A stretch of DNA of 64,000 nucleotides from Thermonema rossianum DSM 10300 (GTDB lineage: Bacteria; Bacteroidota; Bacteroidia; Cytophagales; Thermonemataceae): positions 1-64,000 of the forward strand of contig NZ_AUGC01000012.1 of NCBI RefSeq assembly GCF_000426825.1, given 5' to 3'. The notes beneath the pieces are model-generated. The model did no database searches. It saw only the letters and a program-made list of their open reading frames with translations, and was not told where the DNA came from. The translations under genes were made by a program, and so were the position numbers. Of this stretch, positions 34,377 through 41,999 are shown piece after piece (the stretch's first letter is position 1; every line of letters starts with the position of its first letter).

Positions 34377-35357
34377 ATGGATACCATACAAATACACTTG
34401 ATTTATGGCGCGGCATTGATAGCCGTTGTCATCGTGATGAGCCTGTGGATTATGTGGCTGCACTTGAAAAACAAAAGTCTTACCGAGCGCAACAAAGAAC
34501 TCTATGAGCTGATATTCCAACGCCTCGATATGGTCACCAACAGCTCCGATTATGCCCTGATTATCAGGCAAAACAACCAATTGCGCAAACAATTCGAAGA
34601 TTTGAAAGAAGTGGTGGTAGAATACATCGTACATCACCTGCAGCGCGAAAACACTCAACCGCATCATCATTCTTTATATGCTCAAACTCAAAAAAATGCC
34701 GAAAAAGAGCCAACACAGCGAACCCAACCTCATGCCATAACTCCCGGCGATACCATTATTGAGCAAAGGCTGGCTTTCGAAGAGATAGCCAATAAGAAAG
34801 AAGACGAGGAAGATGCCTTTACCGAAGAGCTGTTGATTCAAGAAGCGCTGCACCTTATTCAAGCCCAAGGCGGCATTCAATCGCAACACAAGCCGGCACC
34901 GGCAAGCCCACACAATGCTAAGAATGGCAAAGTAGCTACGGGGCAGGAGAGAAGCACTTCCATTGAAAGCAAACAAGAAGAAGAAAAGGAACAACCCGGG
35001 ACCGCTTCGCTTGATTCCATACAAAAAGAGTTGAACGACGTGGAAGCGGCAGAGCAAATGATACTCAAAAGGCTCTATGCAGAAGCACTTGACCTGATAA
35101 ACCAAGCCCTTTCTCAAAGTGAATCACTCACAGAGCGTGCCGTTTTACTCATTGAAAAGTTGATTGTGCAAAAAGCGTTGCGCGCCAACTCGGAAACCAC
35201 CGAAGAACAAATCGATGAGATGATACGCCGCAAGATAAGCTTGCAGTTCGACTTTAGCAGACTCAACTTTCATATAGAAAACGAAATGGAACAGGTTCCC
35301 TATATAGAACGAAGACTCATACAAATGAAAATGCAGCTGCTTTCCATGAAGCGTTGA
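34377..35357 (+). CDS. Hypothetical membrane-anchored coiled-coil protein
   Basis: A 326-residue protein I do not recognise. It has one N-terminal membrane helix (IYGAALIAVVIVMSLWIMWL), then a basic turn and a short coiled coil. A long low-complexity, Gln/Glu/Lys-rich middle follows. A helical C-terminal domain (ELNDVEAAEQMILKRLYAEALDLINQAL and onward) looks ordered. It would sit in the inner membrane with most of its mass in the cytosol. No functional context is visible; a bidirectional terminator follows. Confidence 0.7.
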   Translation: MDTIQIHLIYGAALIAVVIVMSLWIMWLHLKNKSLTERNKELYELIFQRLDMVTNSSDYALIIRQNNQLRKQFEDLKEVVVEYIVHHLQRENTQPHHHSLYAQTQKNAEKEPTQRTQPHAITPGDTIIEQRLAFEEIANKKEDEEDAFTEELLIQEALHLIQAQGGIQSQHKPAPASPHNAKNGKVATGQERSTSIESKQEEEKEQPGTASLDSIQKELNDVEAAEQMILKRLYAEALDLINQALSQSESLTERAVLLIEKLIVQKALRANSETTEEQIDEMIRRKISLQFDFSRLNFHIENEMEQVPYIERRLIQMKMQLLSMKR

Positions 35358-35367
35358 CAACAAAAAT

Positions 35368-35404
35368 AAAAAAGCACCGCATGAAAAGAGCGCAGTGCTT
35401 TTTT
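35368..35404. terminator. Bidirectional rho-independent terminator
   Basis: A 10-bp stem (AAAAAAGCAC / GTGCTTTTTT) with an inner CGC/GCG pair and A/T runs on both flanks lies between the convergent coiled-coil gene and trkH. Confidence 0.9.
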
Positions 35405-35417
35405 ACTCTCTTCACAA

Positions 35418-37232
35418 TCACCCCACCATTACATACTCCGTAGGGTAGCCGTAATTTGTGCTGATTACCTTCGTGCTGAGAGCCAGCGCTAAGGTGAGCG
35501 TGCCCACACGTCCCAGATACATAGACAGGATGATGATGCACTTGCCGGCCGCCGATAACTCCGGCGTAATGCCCAAACTTAAACCTACCGTAGCAAATGC
35601 CGATACTTGTTCAAAAATAAGAGAGAGCACCGGCAATTCCGGCTCGGTGATGGTCAGAAAGAAGATAGCCAAAAAGTTATAAACCACCGCCACAATGAAA
35701 ACGGTATAAGCTTTTGAAATCACCTCCGGGGCAATGCGGCGGTGCCCAAGTTCCAAATCTTTTTTGCCCCGTATGCTGTCGATCATGGCAAAGAAAAGCA
35801 CAGTAATCGTAGTGGTTTTTATTCCTCCGCCCGTAGATGCAGGCGATGCCCCTATAAACATCAAGCCTATGAACATCAGAACCGTAGGCACCCGCATTTG
35901 GCTTAAATCAACGGTGTTGAAGCCTGCGGTACGTGTAGTTACCGATTGAAAGAAAGAAGCAATGAGGGCTTCCATGGTGTTCATGTCACGAAGCAGGGCA
36001 TGGCGTTCAAGAGCATAGAATACAACGGTACCAATCAGCAGTAAAAACAAGGTAGTATAAACCACAATTTTAGTACTGATACGCCAGTCTTTCCATGGCT
36101 TTTCCAAGCGTTCGCGCAGCCGTTTAATAGAGAAATCGTTCCAGGTGCCAAAGCCAATGCCCCCTAATATGATAATGAAAGCAATGACCAGGTGCAGCAT
36201 ATAAGCCGAACGAACCCCCTCTTCATATAAGCCATTGGAAAAAAGACTGAAACCGGCGTTACAAAAGGCAGACACTGAATGAAAAACCGAGTAAAAAATC
36301 TTTTGCCAAAGGCTTTCAAAAGGAACACTGCTTCCCCAAGCCCAAAAAATAAACAAAGCCCCTAAGCCTTCAAACAAAAAAGTGAAAGTAAATATTTGAC
36401 GCAGCAGCACCACACTGCTTTTCAGGTTTTCGGTGCTCAATATATCTCGAAGCAGCGACTGATGGCGTATTCCCACGCGCTCTTGGGCAAACAAAGCAAA
36501 GAAAGTGGCAAATGTAACGATGCCGATACCCCCAAACTGTATCAGTACGAGAATCACAACTTGCCCTTTGAGCGTGAAATAGGTAGCCGTATCGACCACA
36601 ATCAGCCCTGTTACGCAAGCAGCACTGGTGGCTGTAAACAAAGCATCAAGAAAAGGCATGCTGTCCGGTCCTTTTGTGAACGTAGGCAGCATCAACAAGC
36701 CGGTGCCCACGGCAATCAACAGCAAAAAGCTCAATAAAAAAAGTGTGGAAGGTTTGGTATTGAGTCGTGAAATAAAATGCCCGCTGCGCCCTATTTCCAA
36801 AAAAAGCCATAGGAGCAAATAGGAAGACAAAATAAGCTCATAAAAAGCGCGTGGACTCTCCCACTCTAAAAAAAGTGCCAATTCTGCCAGCAGTCTTTTA
36901 TTCAGCAATAAATTCAACAACACATTGACAAGCAGAAACAAAACCAGAATTGTTTCATACCAATGCCGCCAGGCAAAGCGCCACCAGTTGTCTGCATATA
37001 CCAGCTTGGCAATGTATAGTATGACAAACAGCGCAAAGACAATATCAAAGAAGTCGAACACCAACTCTTTTTCTATGTCACTCAAATAAAAACCATAAGC
37101 TATGACCAATAAGATGATAGCCAACAGGGCATTTACCATTGAAAGCGCACGGATAATCAGCTTGGCATCGGCTGCTGTCTCATAAACAAACGAGCGGAAG
37201 CGCTCTGCCAACTCTCTACTCCAAAGGTTCAT
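35418..37232 (-). CDS. trkH: TrkH/KtrB-family potassium uptake protein
   Basis: A 604-residue inner membrane potassium transporter. After extra N-terminal helices come four pore-loop repeats with the filter glycines: TSAACVTGLIV, SAFCNAGFSLF, TTRTAGFNTV and SAFATVGLSLG. The length is larger than minimal KtrB and fits TrkH-like proteins of this phylum. It needs a cytosolic TrkA/KtrA gating subunit, which is not in the window. It follows hldE after 21 bp on the same strand. Confidence 0.92.
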   Translation of the reverse strand: MNLWSRELAERFRSFVYETAADAKLIIRALSMVNALLAIILLVIAYGFYLSDIEKELVFDFFDIVFALFVILYIAKLVYADNWWRFAWRHWYETILVLFLLVNVLLNLLLNKRLLAELALFLEWESPRAFYELILSSYLLLWLFLEIGRSGHFISRLNTKPSTLFLLSFLLLIAVGTGLLMLPTFTKGPDSMPFLDALFTATSAACVTGLIVVDTATYFTLKGQVVILVLIQFGGIGIVTFATFFALFAQERVGIRHQSLLRDILSTENLKSSVVLLRQIFTFTFLFEGLGALFIFWAWGSSVPFESLWQKIFYSVFHSVSAFCNAGFSLFSNGLYEEGVRSAYMLHLVIAFIIILGGIGFGTWNDFSIKRLRERLEKPWKDWRISTKIVVYTTLFLLLIGTVVFYALERHALLRDMNTMEALIASFFQSVTTRTAGFNTVDLSQMRVPTVLMFIGLMFIGASPASTGGGIKTTTITVLFFAMIDSIRGKKDLELGHRRIAPEVISKAYTVFIVAVVYNFLAIFFLTITEPELPVLSLIFEQVSAFATVGLSLGITPELSAAGKCIIILSMYLGRVGTLTLALALSTKVISTNYGYPTEYVMVG

Positions 37233-37253
37233 CTTATTCCGGTCTTTTTGGTG

Positions 37254-38267
37254 TTAGTTTGAAATCGCCACTTGCTTCCACACAGCCGCCTGACGTGCTG
37301 CCTCTTCCATAAAACGCGCGCGCGGCACCGGCACTACGCCCGGGTATTCACACACGATGCCGCCGGCCAAGTTTGCCAGGGCGGCCGTAGGATAAGGGGG
37401 CAAGCCCAATGCCAAACAAAGCGATGCCACTGCAATGACCGTATCGCCGGCTCCCGACACGTCGGCAATGCTGCGCACATGAGCAGGCACATGCCACTCG
37501 CCCTCTGCCGATTGCCAATATACACCTTTCTCCGAAAGGGTGGTCATCAAATGAGTAGCCTGCAAGCGCTGCCGCAATTGAGCTACCACTTCTTTAAAAG
37601 CAGGAGACAACGGCTCTACCTCTGCCAACATTGCCTCTTTCAATTCCTTGAGATTGGGCTTAAACAAATCGACCGCCGTGTAAGCAAAAAAATTGCGTTT
37701 TTTAGGGTCCACCGTTACCTTGATGCCCCGCTTGTGCGCTTCGCTTACCACCCATTGTATCAGCTCCGGGGTCAGGCATCCTTTGTCATAGTCTTCAAAT
37801 ATCACGACATCGGCTTGCCGGAGCAAGGGGGCTATCTGCGCCCGGAATTGTCCGGTTTGCACTTCGTTCAAAGGGCGGTCTTCTTCTGCATCGACGCGCA
37901 GCAGCTGTTGGCTGCCGGCTATAATACGGTGCTTGATGGTAGTAGGGCGGTCATCTACCTGCAAAAGCCCGCTCGTGTTCAGCCCTTCTTCTTCCATCAA
38001 AGATAAAAAGCGTGCGGCTTCGGCATCGTTGCCCAACACACCACACAAGATGGCTTCTGCCCCCAATGCTTTCACATTCAAGGCTACGTTGGCAGCGCCC
38101 CCCAAACGCCACTCTCTTTTTTTTACGTTTACTACCGGCACCGGCGCTTCGGGCGAGATGCGCGTGGCTTGCCCCCACAAATAAGAGTCAATCATCACAT
38201 CGCCCACAATCAGCACGCGCAGGCCTCGAAAACGCTCAAACAGTGCTTCTACTTTTTGCTTATTCAT
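37254..38267 (-). CDS. hldE: D-glycero-beta-D-manno-heptose-7-phosphate kinase (PfkB family)
   Basis: A 337-residue sugar kinase matching the N-terminal (RfaE1) domain of HldE: LIVGDVMIDSYLWGQATRISPEAPVP and the substrate-binding RLGGAANVALNVKALG, then the catalytic base in DVSGAGDTVIAV. It phosphorylates heptose-7-phosphate for LPS core or S-layer glycans. The nucleotidyltransferase domain of fused HldE is absent, so the partner must be encoded elsewhere. It lies between aspC and trkH on one strand with gaps of 30 and 21 bp. Confidence 0.92.
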   Translation of the reverse strand: MNKQKVEALFERFRGLRVLIVGDVMIDSYLWGQATRISPEAPVPVVNVKKREWRLGGAANVALNVKALGAEAILCGVLGNDAEAARFLSLMEEEGLNTSGLLQVDDRPTTIKHRIIAGSQQLLRVDAEEDRPLNEVQTGQFRAQIAPLLRQADVVIFEDYDKGCLTPELIQWVVSEAHKRGIKVTVDPKKRNFFAYTAVDLFKPNLKELKEAMLAEVEPLSPAFKEVVAQLRQRLQATHLMTTLSEKGVYWQSAEGEWHVPAHVRSIADVSGAGDTVIAVASLCLALGLPPYPTAALANLAGGIVCEYPGVVPVPRARFMEEAARQAAVWKQVAISN

Positions 38268-38297
38268 TCCCTTTGCGTCTTCTCCTTTCTTTGGCTT

Positions 38298-39512
38298 TTA
38301 CTGAAGCTGTGCCAACTTGTCTTTTATTCGCTTGAGTGCCTCGGTAAGTGATTCGTCGGATGCAGCAAAAGAAATGCGGATGCAGTTGGGCGCTCCGAAA
38401 GCATCGCCGGCAACCAAAGCTACATGCGCTTCATTGAGCAGATACATACACAAGTCTTCTGCATTGGCAATGGTTTGCCCCCGGTAAGATTTGCCAAAGT
38501 AGCTGCTCACGTCGGGGAAAATATAAAATGCCCCTTGTGGCACATAGGTACCCACGCCGGGAATCTCTTTGAGCAGGTTCAGCACCAAATCCCGTCTGCG
38601 TTGAAATGCCTCTTTCATGGCTTGTATGGGGGCACGGTCGCCGGTAATGGCGGCATAGGCCGCTTTTTGTGCAATAGAGCAGGTAGCCGACGTAAACTGC
38701 CCTTGCAGCTTGATGCAAGCTTTGGTAATAGGAGCAGGGGCATGCAAATAGCCCACACGCCAGCCGGTCATGGCAAAGCCTTTCGAAAAACCGTTGACCG
38801 TTACCACACGGTCGTGCATATCCTCAAAAGCCCCTATGCTAAAGTATTCGCCCGTGAAGTTGATGTACTCGTAAATCTCATCGGAAATCACAACGACGTT
38901 GGGGTATTCCTGCAACACATCGGCAAAGGCACGCAACTCTTCTTTTGAATACACGGTGCCGGTAGGGTTCGAAGGCGAAGAATATAAAACCACCTTGGTT
39001 TTGTCGGTCAAGGCAGCCTTCAATTGTGCGGGGCTCACCTTGAACTGATTGTTGATGTCGCCTTGAAGAAATACGGGCTTGCCCTCCGCCAGTTCAATCA
39101 TTGCCAGGTAACTCACCCAATAAGGTGAAAAAACCACCACCTCGTCGCCGGGGTTCACCAAGCATAGAATTGCATTCATCAAAGCTTGCTTGGCACCGGT
39201 GGTAACTACCACCTGCTCGGCTTTGGCAGGCAGGGCATTCTCTTTACGTAGCTTTTCAGCGATGGCTTCGCGCAGCTCCAAATAAGCAGGCACCGGCGTA
39301 TAAAAAGAGAAATTGTCGTCTATAGCCTTTTTGGCAGCTTCTTTAATATGGTCCGGGGTATAGAAATCGGGCTCTCCCAAACTCAACTTAATGACTTCAA
39401 CGCCTTGGCGCTCCAGTTCACGCGCTTTGGCAGCCATTTGTAAAGTGGCCGATTCCGACAAGCGGCTTACCCGCTCAGCAATTTGTATTTTATCGAAAGA
39501 AAGAGTACTCAT
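38298..39512 (-). CDS. aspC: Pyridoxal-phosphate aminotransferase, aspartate type (class I)
   Basis: A 404-residue enzyme that interconverts aspartate/2-oxoglutarate with oxaloacetate/glutamate or similar. The PLP lysine lies in NGFSKGFAMTGWRVGY at about residue 240; other markers are SLGEPDFYTPDHI, the cofactor site SSPSNPTGTVYSKEEL and the aspartate in VISDEIYEYINF. The Ib-type subgroup is suggested by the overall motif pattern. The ATG at 39512 is chosen over an upstream TTG at 39518. It is probably the first gene of an aspC-hldE-trkH operon. Confidence 0.94.
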   Translation of the reverse strand: MSTLSFDKIQIAERVSRLSESATLQMAAKARELERQGVEVIKLSLGEPDFYTPDHIKEAAKKAIDDNFSFYTPVPAYLELREAIAEKLRKENALPAKAEQVVVTTGAKQALMNAILCLVNPGDEVVVFSPYWVSYLAMIELAEGKPVFLQGDINNQFKVSPAQLKAALTDKTKVVLYSSPSNPTGTVYSKEELRAFADVLQEYPNVVVISDEIYEYINFTGEYFSIGAFEDMHDRVVTVNGFSKGFAMTGWRVGYLHAPAPITKACIKLQGQFTSATCSIAQKAAYAAITGDRAPIQAMKEAFQRRRDLVLNLLKEIPGVGTYVPQGAFYIFPDVSSYFGKSYRGQTIANAEDLCMYLLNEAHVALVAGDAFGAPNCIRISFAASDESLTEALKRIKDKLAQLQ

Positions 39513-39543
39513 AAACAAAGCTTTGTTTGAGTTTCAAGATATG

Positions 39544-39551
39544 CAAATCTA
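39544..39551 (-). promoter_or_regulatory. Putative -7 element of aspC
   Basis: TAGATTTG on the minus strand, 32 bp before the aspC ATG at 39512. It lies 4 bp from a -7 element on the + strand, so the two divergent promoters overlap. Confidence 0.5.
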
Positions 39552-39554
39552 ATG

Positions 39555-39562
39555 TATCTTTG
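39555..39562 (+). promoter_or_regulatory. Putative -7 element of the phosphatase gene
   Basis: TATCTTTG, 45 bp before the ATG at 39607, fits TAnnTTTG. Confidence 0.45.
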
Positions 39563-39606
39563 TAAATAAAGAGACACTTTTTCAACTTCTTCATTTTGCC
39601 ACACTT

Positions 39607-40344
39607 ATGTATCGCTGCACTTACCCTTATGCGTTGTGTTATGCCTATTGCGTACCTAAAGGCCAAGGGCGCCGTCTGGTGATTCCCGACATTCACGGCT
39701 GCTATCATTCGTTACGCACTTTGTTGCAGCGAGTACAACTCGAGCCCCGCGATCAGTTGTTTTTGCTGGGCGACTACATCGACCGCGGGCCACACAGCAG
39801 CGCTGTCCTCCGGTTTATTATGAAGCTGCAAAAGGAAGGGTATGAGATATACCCGCTGCGGGGCAACCATGAACAAATGCTGCTGGAAGTGTATTTCGAA
39901 AACCCCGCACAGCTGAAAGAGCACTTGTCGTTTCATCAAGCCACCGATTTGCTTTCAACCGATGGCAGCTTAGACCCGGATATTATCGATTTTTTGCTGC
40001 ATTTGCCCTTTTTTATTGAAACCGACGTGGCTATTCTGGTACATGGGGGATTGGACTGCCGGGAAAGCAACCCGTTTACTGCTTTCGACAAACTGCTGTG
40101 GACACGCGACAGCCGCGGTGCCGAAAAATGGCTGCGTGGCAAAAAACTTATACACGGGCACACACCCCGTCTTCTGTTTCAAATAGAAGAAGCCATTGAA
40201 GACGATGCCCCTTTTATCAACTTAGACAACGGCTGTGTGGTGGCAGACGACAACCACGAAGCAGGCAACCTGCTTTGTTACGACATAGACAAGAAAAAAA
40301 TCATTGCCGTCCAGCCCAATGTAGATGCCGTTCGAAGCCGCTAA
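39607..40344 (+). CDS. Metallophosphoesterase (serine/threonine-phosphatase-like)
   Basis: A 245-residue calcineurin-like phosphatase. The metal-site motifs are PDIHG (residues 27-31), GDYIDRGPHS (55-64), GNHE (86-89) and the later IHGHTP, matching bacterial PrpA/PrpB or ApaH-type phosphatases. The likely target is a protein phosphate or diadenosine polyphosphate, not determined here. It ends 3 bp before the convergent glycosyltransferase stop. The promoter overlaps that of the divergent aspC. Confidence 0.93.
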   Translation: MYRCTYPYALCYAYCVPKGQGRRLVIPDIHGCYHSLRTLLQRVQLEPRDQLFLLGDYIDRGPHSSAVLRFIMKLQKEGYEIYPLRGNHEQMLLEVYFENPAQLKEHLSFHQATDLLSTDGSLDPDIIDFLLHLPFFIETDVAILVHGGLDCRESNPFTAFDKLLWTRDSRGAEKWLRGKKLIHGHTPRLLFQIEEAIEDDAPFINLDNGCVVADDNHEAGNLLCYDIDKKKIIAVQPNVDAVRSR

Positions 40345-40347
40345 GGT

Positions 40348-41082
40348 TTATTTTCTATCCCAGATATTGTACTTCAAAATGCAGTAAATGGCGCGGAAGC
40401 CATCTTTCCAGTTGATTTTTTTGCCTTCTTCGTAGGTTCTGCCATAATAAGAGATCCCCACCTCATAGATACGCACACCCGGCACACGCGCTACTTTGGC
40501 AGTTACTTCGGGCTCAAAACCAAAGCGCTTTTCTTTTAGGCGTATGTTTTGAATAATATCGCGCCGGAAGAGCTTGTAGCAAGTTTCCATGTCCGTTAGG
40601 TTCAAATTGGTGAACATATTGGACAGGAATGTCAGGAACTTGTTGCCTATGGTGTGCCAAAAAAACAAAATACGATGCGGATTGCCCCCCATGAAGCGCG
40701 AACCATAAACCACATCGGCATGCCCATCAACAACGGGCTGTAGCAAAATATTGTATTCGTGGGGGTCATACTCCAAGTCGGCATCTTGAATCACCACGTA
40801 GTCGCCGGTAGCTTTGGCAATGCCGGTATGCAAAGCAGCCCCCTTGCCTTGGTTCTTTTCGTGTTTGTAGTATTGAATATTTAAATCGGGGTTGTTGCTT
40901 ATGTAGCGCTGCACGGCTTCTTCGGTGTCGTCGGTAGAGCAATCGTTTACAATAATCACTTCTTTTTCAATATTCTGAATTAACTGTACCGACTTGATGC
41001 GATCCAAAATGTAGTGAATGGTTTTGCCTTCGTTGTAGGCGGGAATCACAATAGAGAGTTTTCGAACTACCGGTAACTGCAT
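40348..41082 (-). CDS. Glycosyltransferase family 2
   Basis: A 244-residue GT-A enzyme with [13 protein letters not shown] at the start, the metal-binding DxD in [11 protein letters not shown], and an ending ([21 protein letters not shown]) like dolichol-phosphate-mannose synthase or polyprenyl-phosphate glycosyltransferases. It likely charges a lipid carrier with a sugar. The frame is open to 41241, but the ATG at 41082 fits the family and a promoter (-7 at 41118-41125) lies between, so the longer form is rejected. Confidence 0.9.
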   Translation of the reverse strand: MQLPVVRKLSIVIPAYNEGKTIHYILDRIKSVQLIQNIEKEVIIVNDCSTDDTEEAVQRYISNNPDLNIQYYKHEKNQGKGAALHTGIAKATGDYVVIQDADLEYDPHEYNILLQPVVDGHADVVYGSRFMGGNPHRILFFWHTIGNKFLTFLSNMFTNLNLTDMETCYKLFRRDIIQNIRLKEKRFGFEPEVTAKVARVPGVRIYEVGISYYGRTYEEGKKINWKDGFRAIYCILKYNIWDRK

Positions 41083-41117
41083 GATCGTGTTTTTATTAGG
41101 CAAAGCAATGAAGCGTA

Positions 41118-41148
41118 CAAAGATAGAGTTTTCAAGCTTGCTGCACAA
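41118..41148 (-). promoter_or_regulatory. Promoter of the GT2 gene
   Basis: On the minus strand, TTG (41146-41148) and TATCTTTG (41118-41125) are separated by 20 bp, a good match to the Bacteroidota -33/-7 pair. This also fixes the ATG at 41082. Confidence 0.6.
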
Positions 41149-41256
41149 GGCAGCCTTCATGGCAATTGTCTTGATTTTTTTCGCTTTTTTTGAAACCTTT
41201 TTTTCAATTCTGGTGTATATAGGAATGCTGTTCACAACCAAAACACGAAGAGCCTT

Positions 41257-41273
41257 CTAATACCCTGTATTAG
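41257..41273. promoter_or_regulatory. 17-bp perfect palindrome, possible operator
   Basis: CTAATAC / GTATTAG with a 3-base centre. It lies between the divergent GT2 and hypothetical genes. No known binding site is recognised; a role in regulation is speculative. Confidence 0.3.
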
Positions 41274-41493
41274 TTTCCCCCCTGTTTTTGTAGAGCCATG
41301 CCCCGGGCTGGCGTATGCTTTGCGGAACTCGTCCATCCGGAGGCGAGGAAGTAGGCATTTGTGTATTGGCAACATCTTCCTTCAGGTTTAGAACCTAAAA
41401 ACAGCAACAACATTCACAAACATCCATCATCTTCTCGTAGAACAGACAGCGGCTCAAATCAGAGCGCTGCAACGCGCAGGTCAGCTGCATTTA

Positions 41494-41958
41494 TTGGCAC
41501 AAGCCTTAGGGGCACAAACCATTTACGAAATCAAACAAGCCCTGCACCACTGTCCGGTACAACTCAGCCGGTTGGTTGTTCACACAAACCAGGACTATGC
41601 TCTTGAGTTGGTCGATTATAAAGTATTTGTCCCCTTGAATCCTCTATGTAAAGCGCTTTATTTGCTGTTTCTGCGACATCCCGAAGGGATTGTGTTAAAA
41701 GAGATGAGTCGTTACCAAGCGGAATTATGGGACATTTACTTACAAGTATGCCGGCACGACGACCTGAAAAAGGCAAAAGAAAGTGTGGCAGAATTGTGTA
41801 ACCCATTGAGTAATTCGATTCACGAAAAAATTTCGCGTATAAAAGCAACCTTTGAAGAGATTACAGATAATCACGTAGCAACGCATTACATCATAGCCGG
41901 TGCCCGCGGTAAGGCAAAAAAAATTGCACTTGACCCGGCACTCGTTTGTTGGCAATAG
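41494..41958 (+). CDS. Conserved Bacteroidota-type hypothetical protein, start uncertain
   Basis: At least 154 residues with a central helix-rich part, LNPLCKALYLLFLRHPEGIVLKEMSRYQAELW, and SNSIHEKISRIKATFEEI; I recall this arrangement from an unnamed Bacteroidota family. The first acceptable start is a TTG at 41494, but the frame is open back to 41392 and reads plausibly as coding (for example VEQTAAQIRALQRAGQLHLL). The usual N-terminus may thus begin at a non-standard codon or be truncated. A strong terminator follows. Confidence 0.6.
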   Translation: MAQALGAQTIYEIKQALHHCPVQLSRLVVHTNQDYALELVDYKVFVPLNPLCKALYLLFLRHPEGIVLKEMSRYQAELWDIYLQVCRHDDLKKAKESVAELCNPLSNSIHEKISRIKATFEEITDNHVATHYIIAGARGKAKKIALDPALVCWQ

Positions 41959-41962
41959 GTGG

Positions 41963-41991
41963 GGCGTCCCCCTCGCGGGGGCGCCTTTTTT
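41963..41991 (+). terminator. Rho-independent terminator
   Basis: GGCG-t-CCCCC and GGGGGCGCC form a G/C-rich stem with a TCGC loop, followed by six T. It lies 5 bp after the hypothetical gene and before the convergent smc end. Confidence 0.88.
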
Positions 41992-41999
41992 GTTTTGTC

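Larger units (their letters stand above)
41083..41391. other. Intergenic region between two divergent genes
   Basis: About 309 bp. It holds the glycosyltransferase promoter (41118-41148, minus strand) and a 17-bp palindrome (41257-41273). A short frame from the ATG at 41298 is stopped after 18 codons and is not considered a gene. The remaining sequence shows no structured RNA that I can identify. Confidence 0.5.

Noticed and set aside
41298-41354. Small frame starting at the ATG at 41298
   Set aside because: It stops after 18 codons and has no support as a gene.
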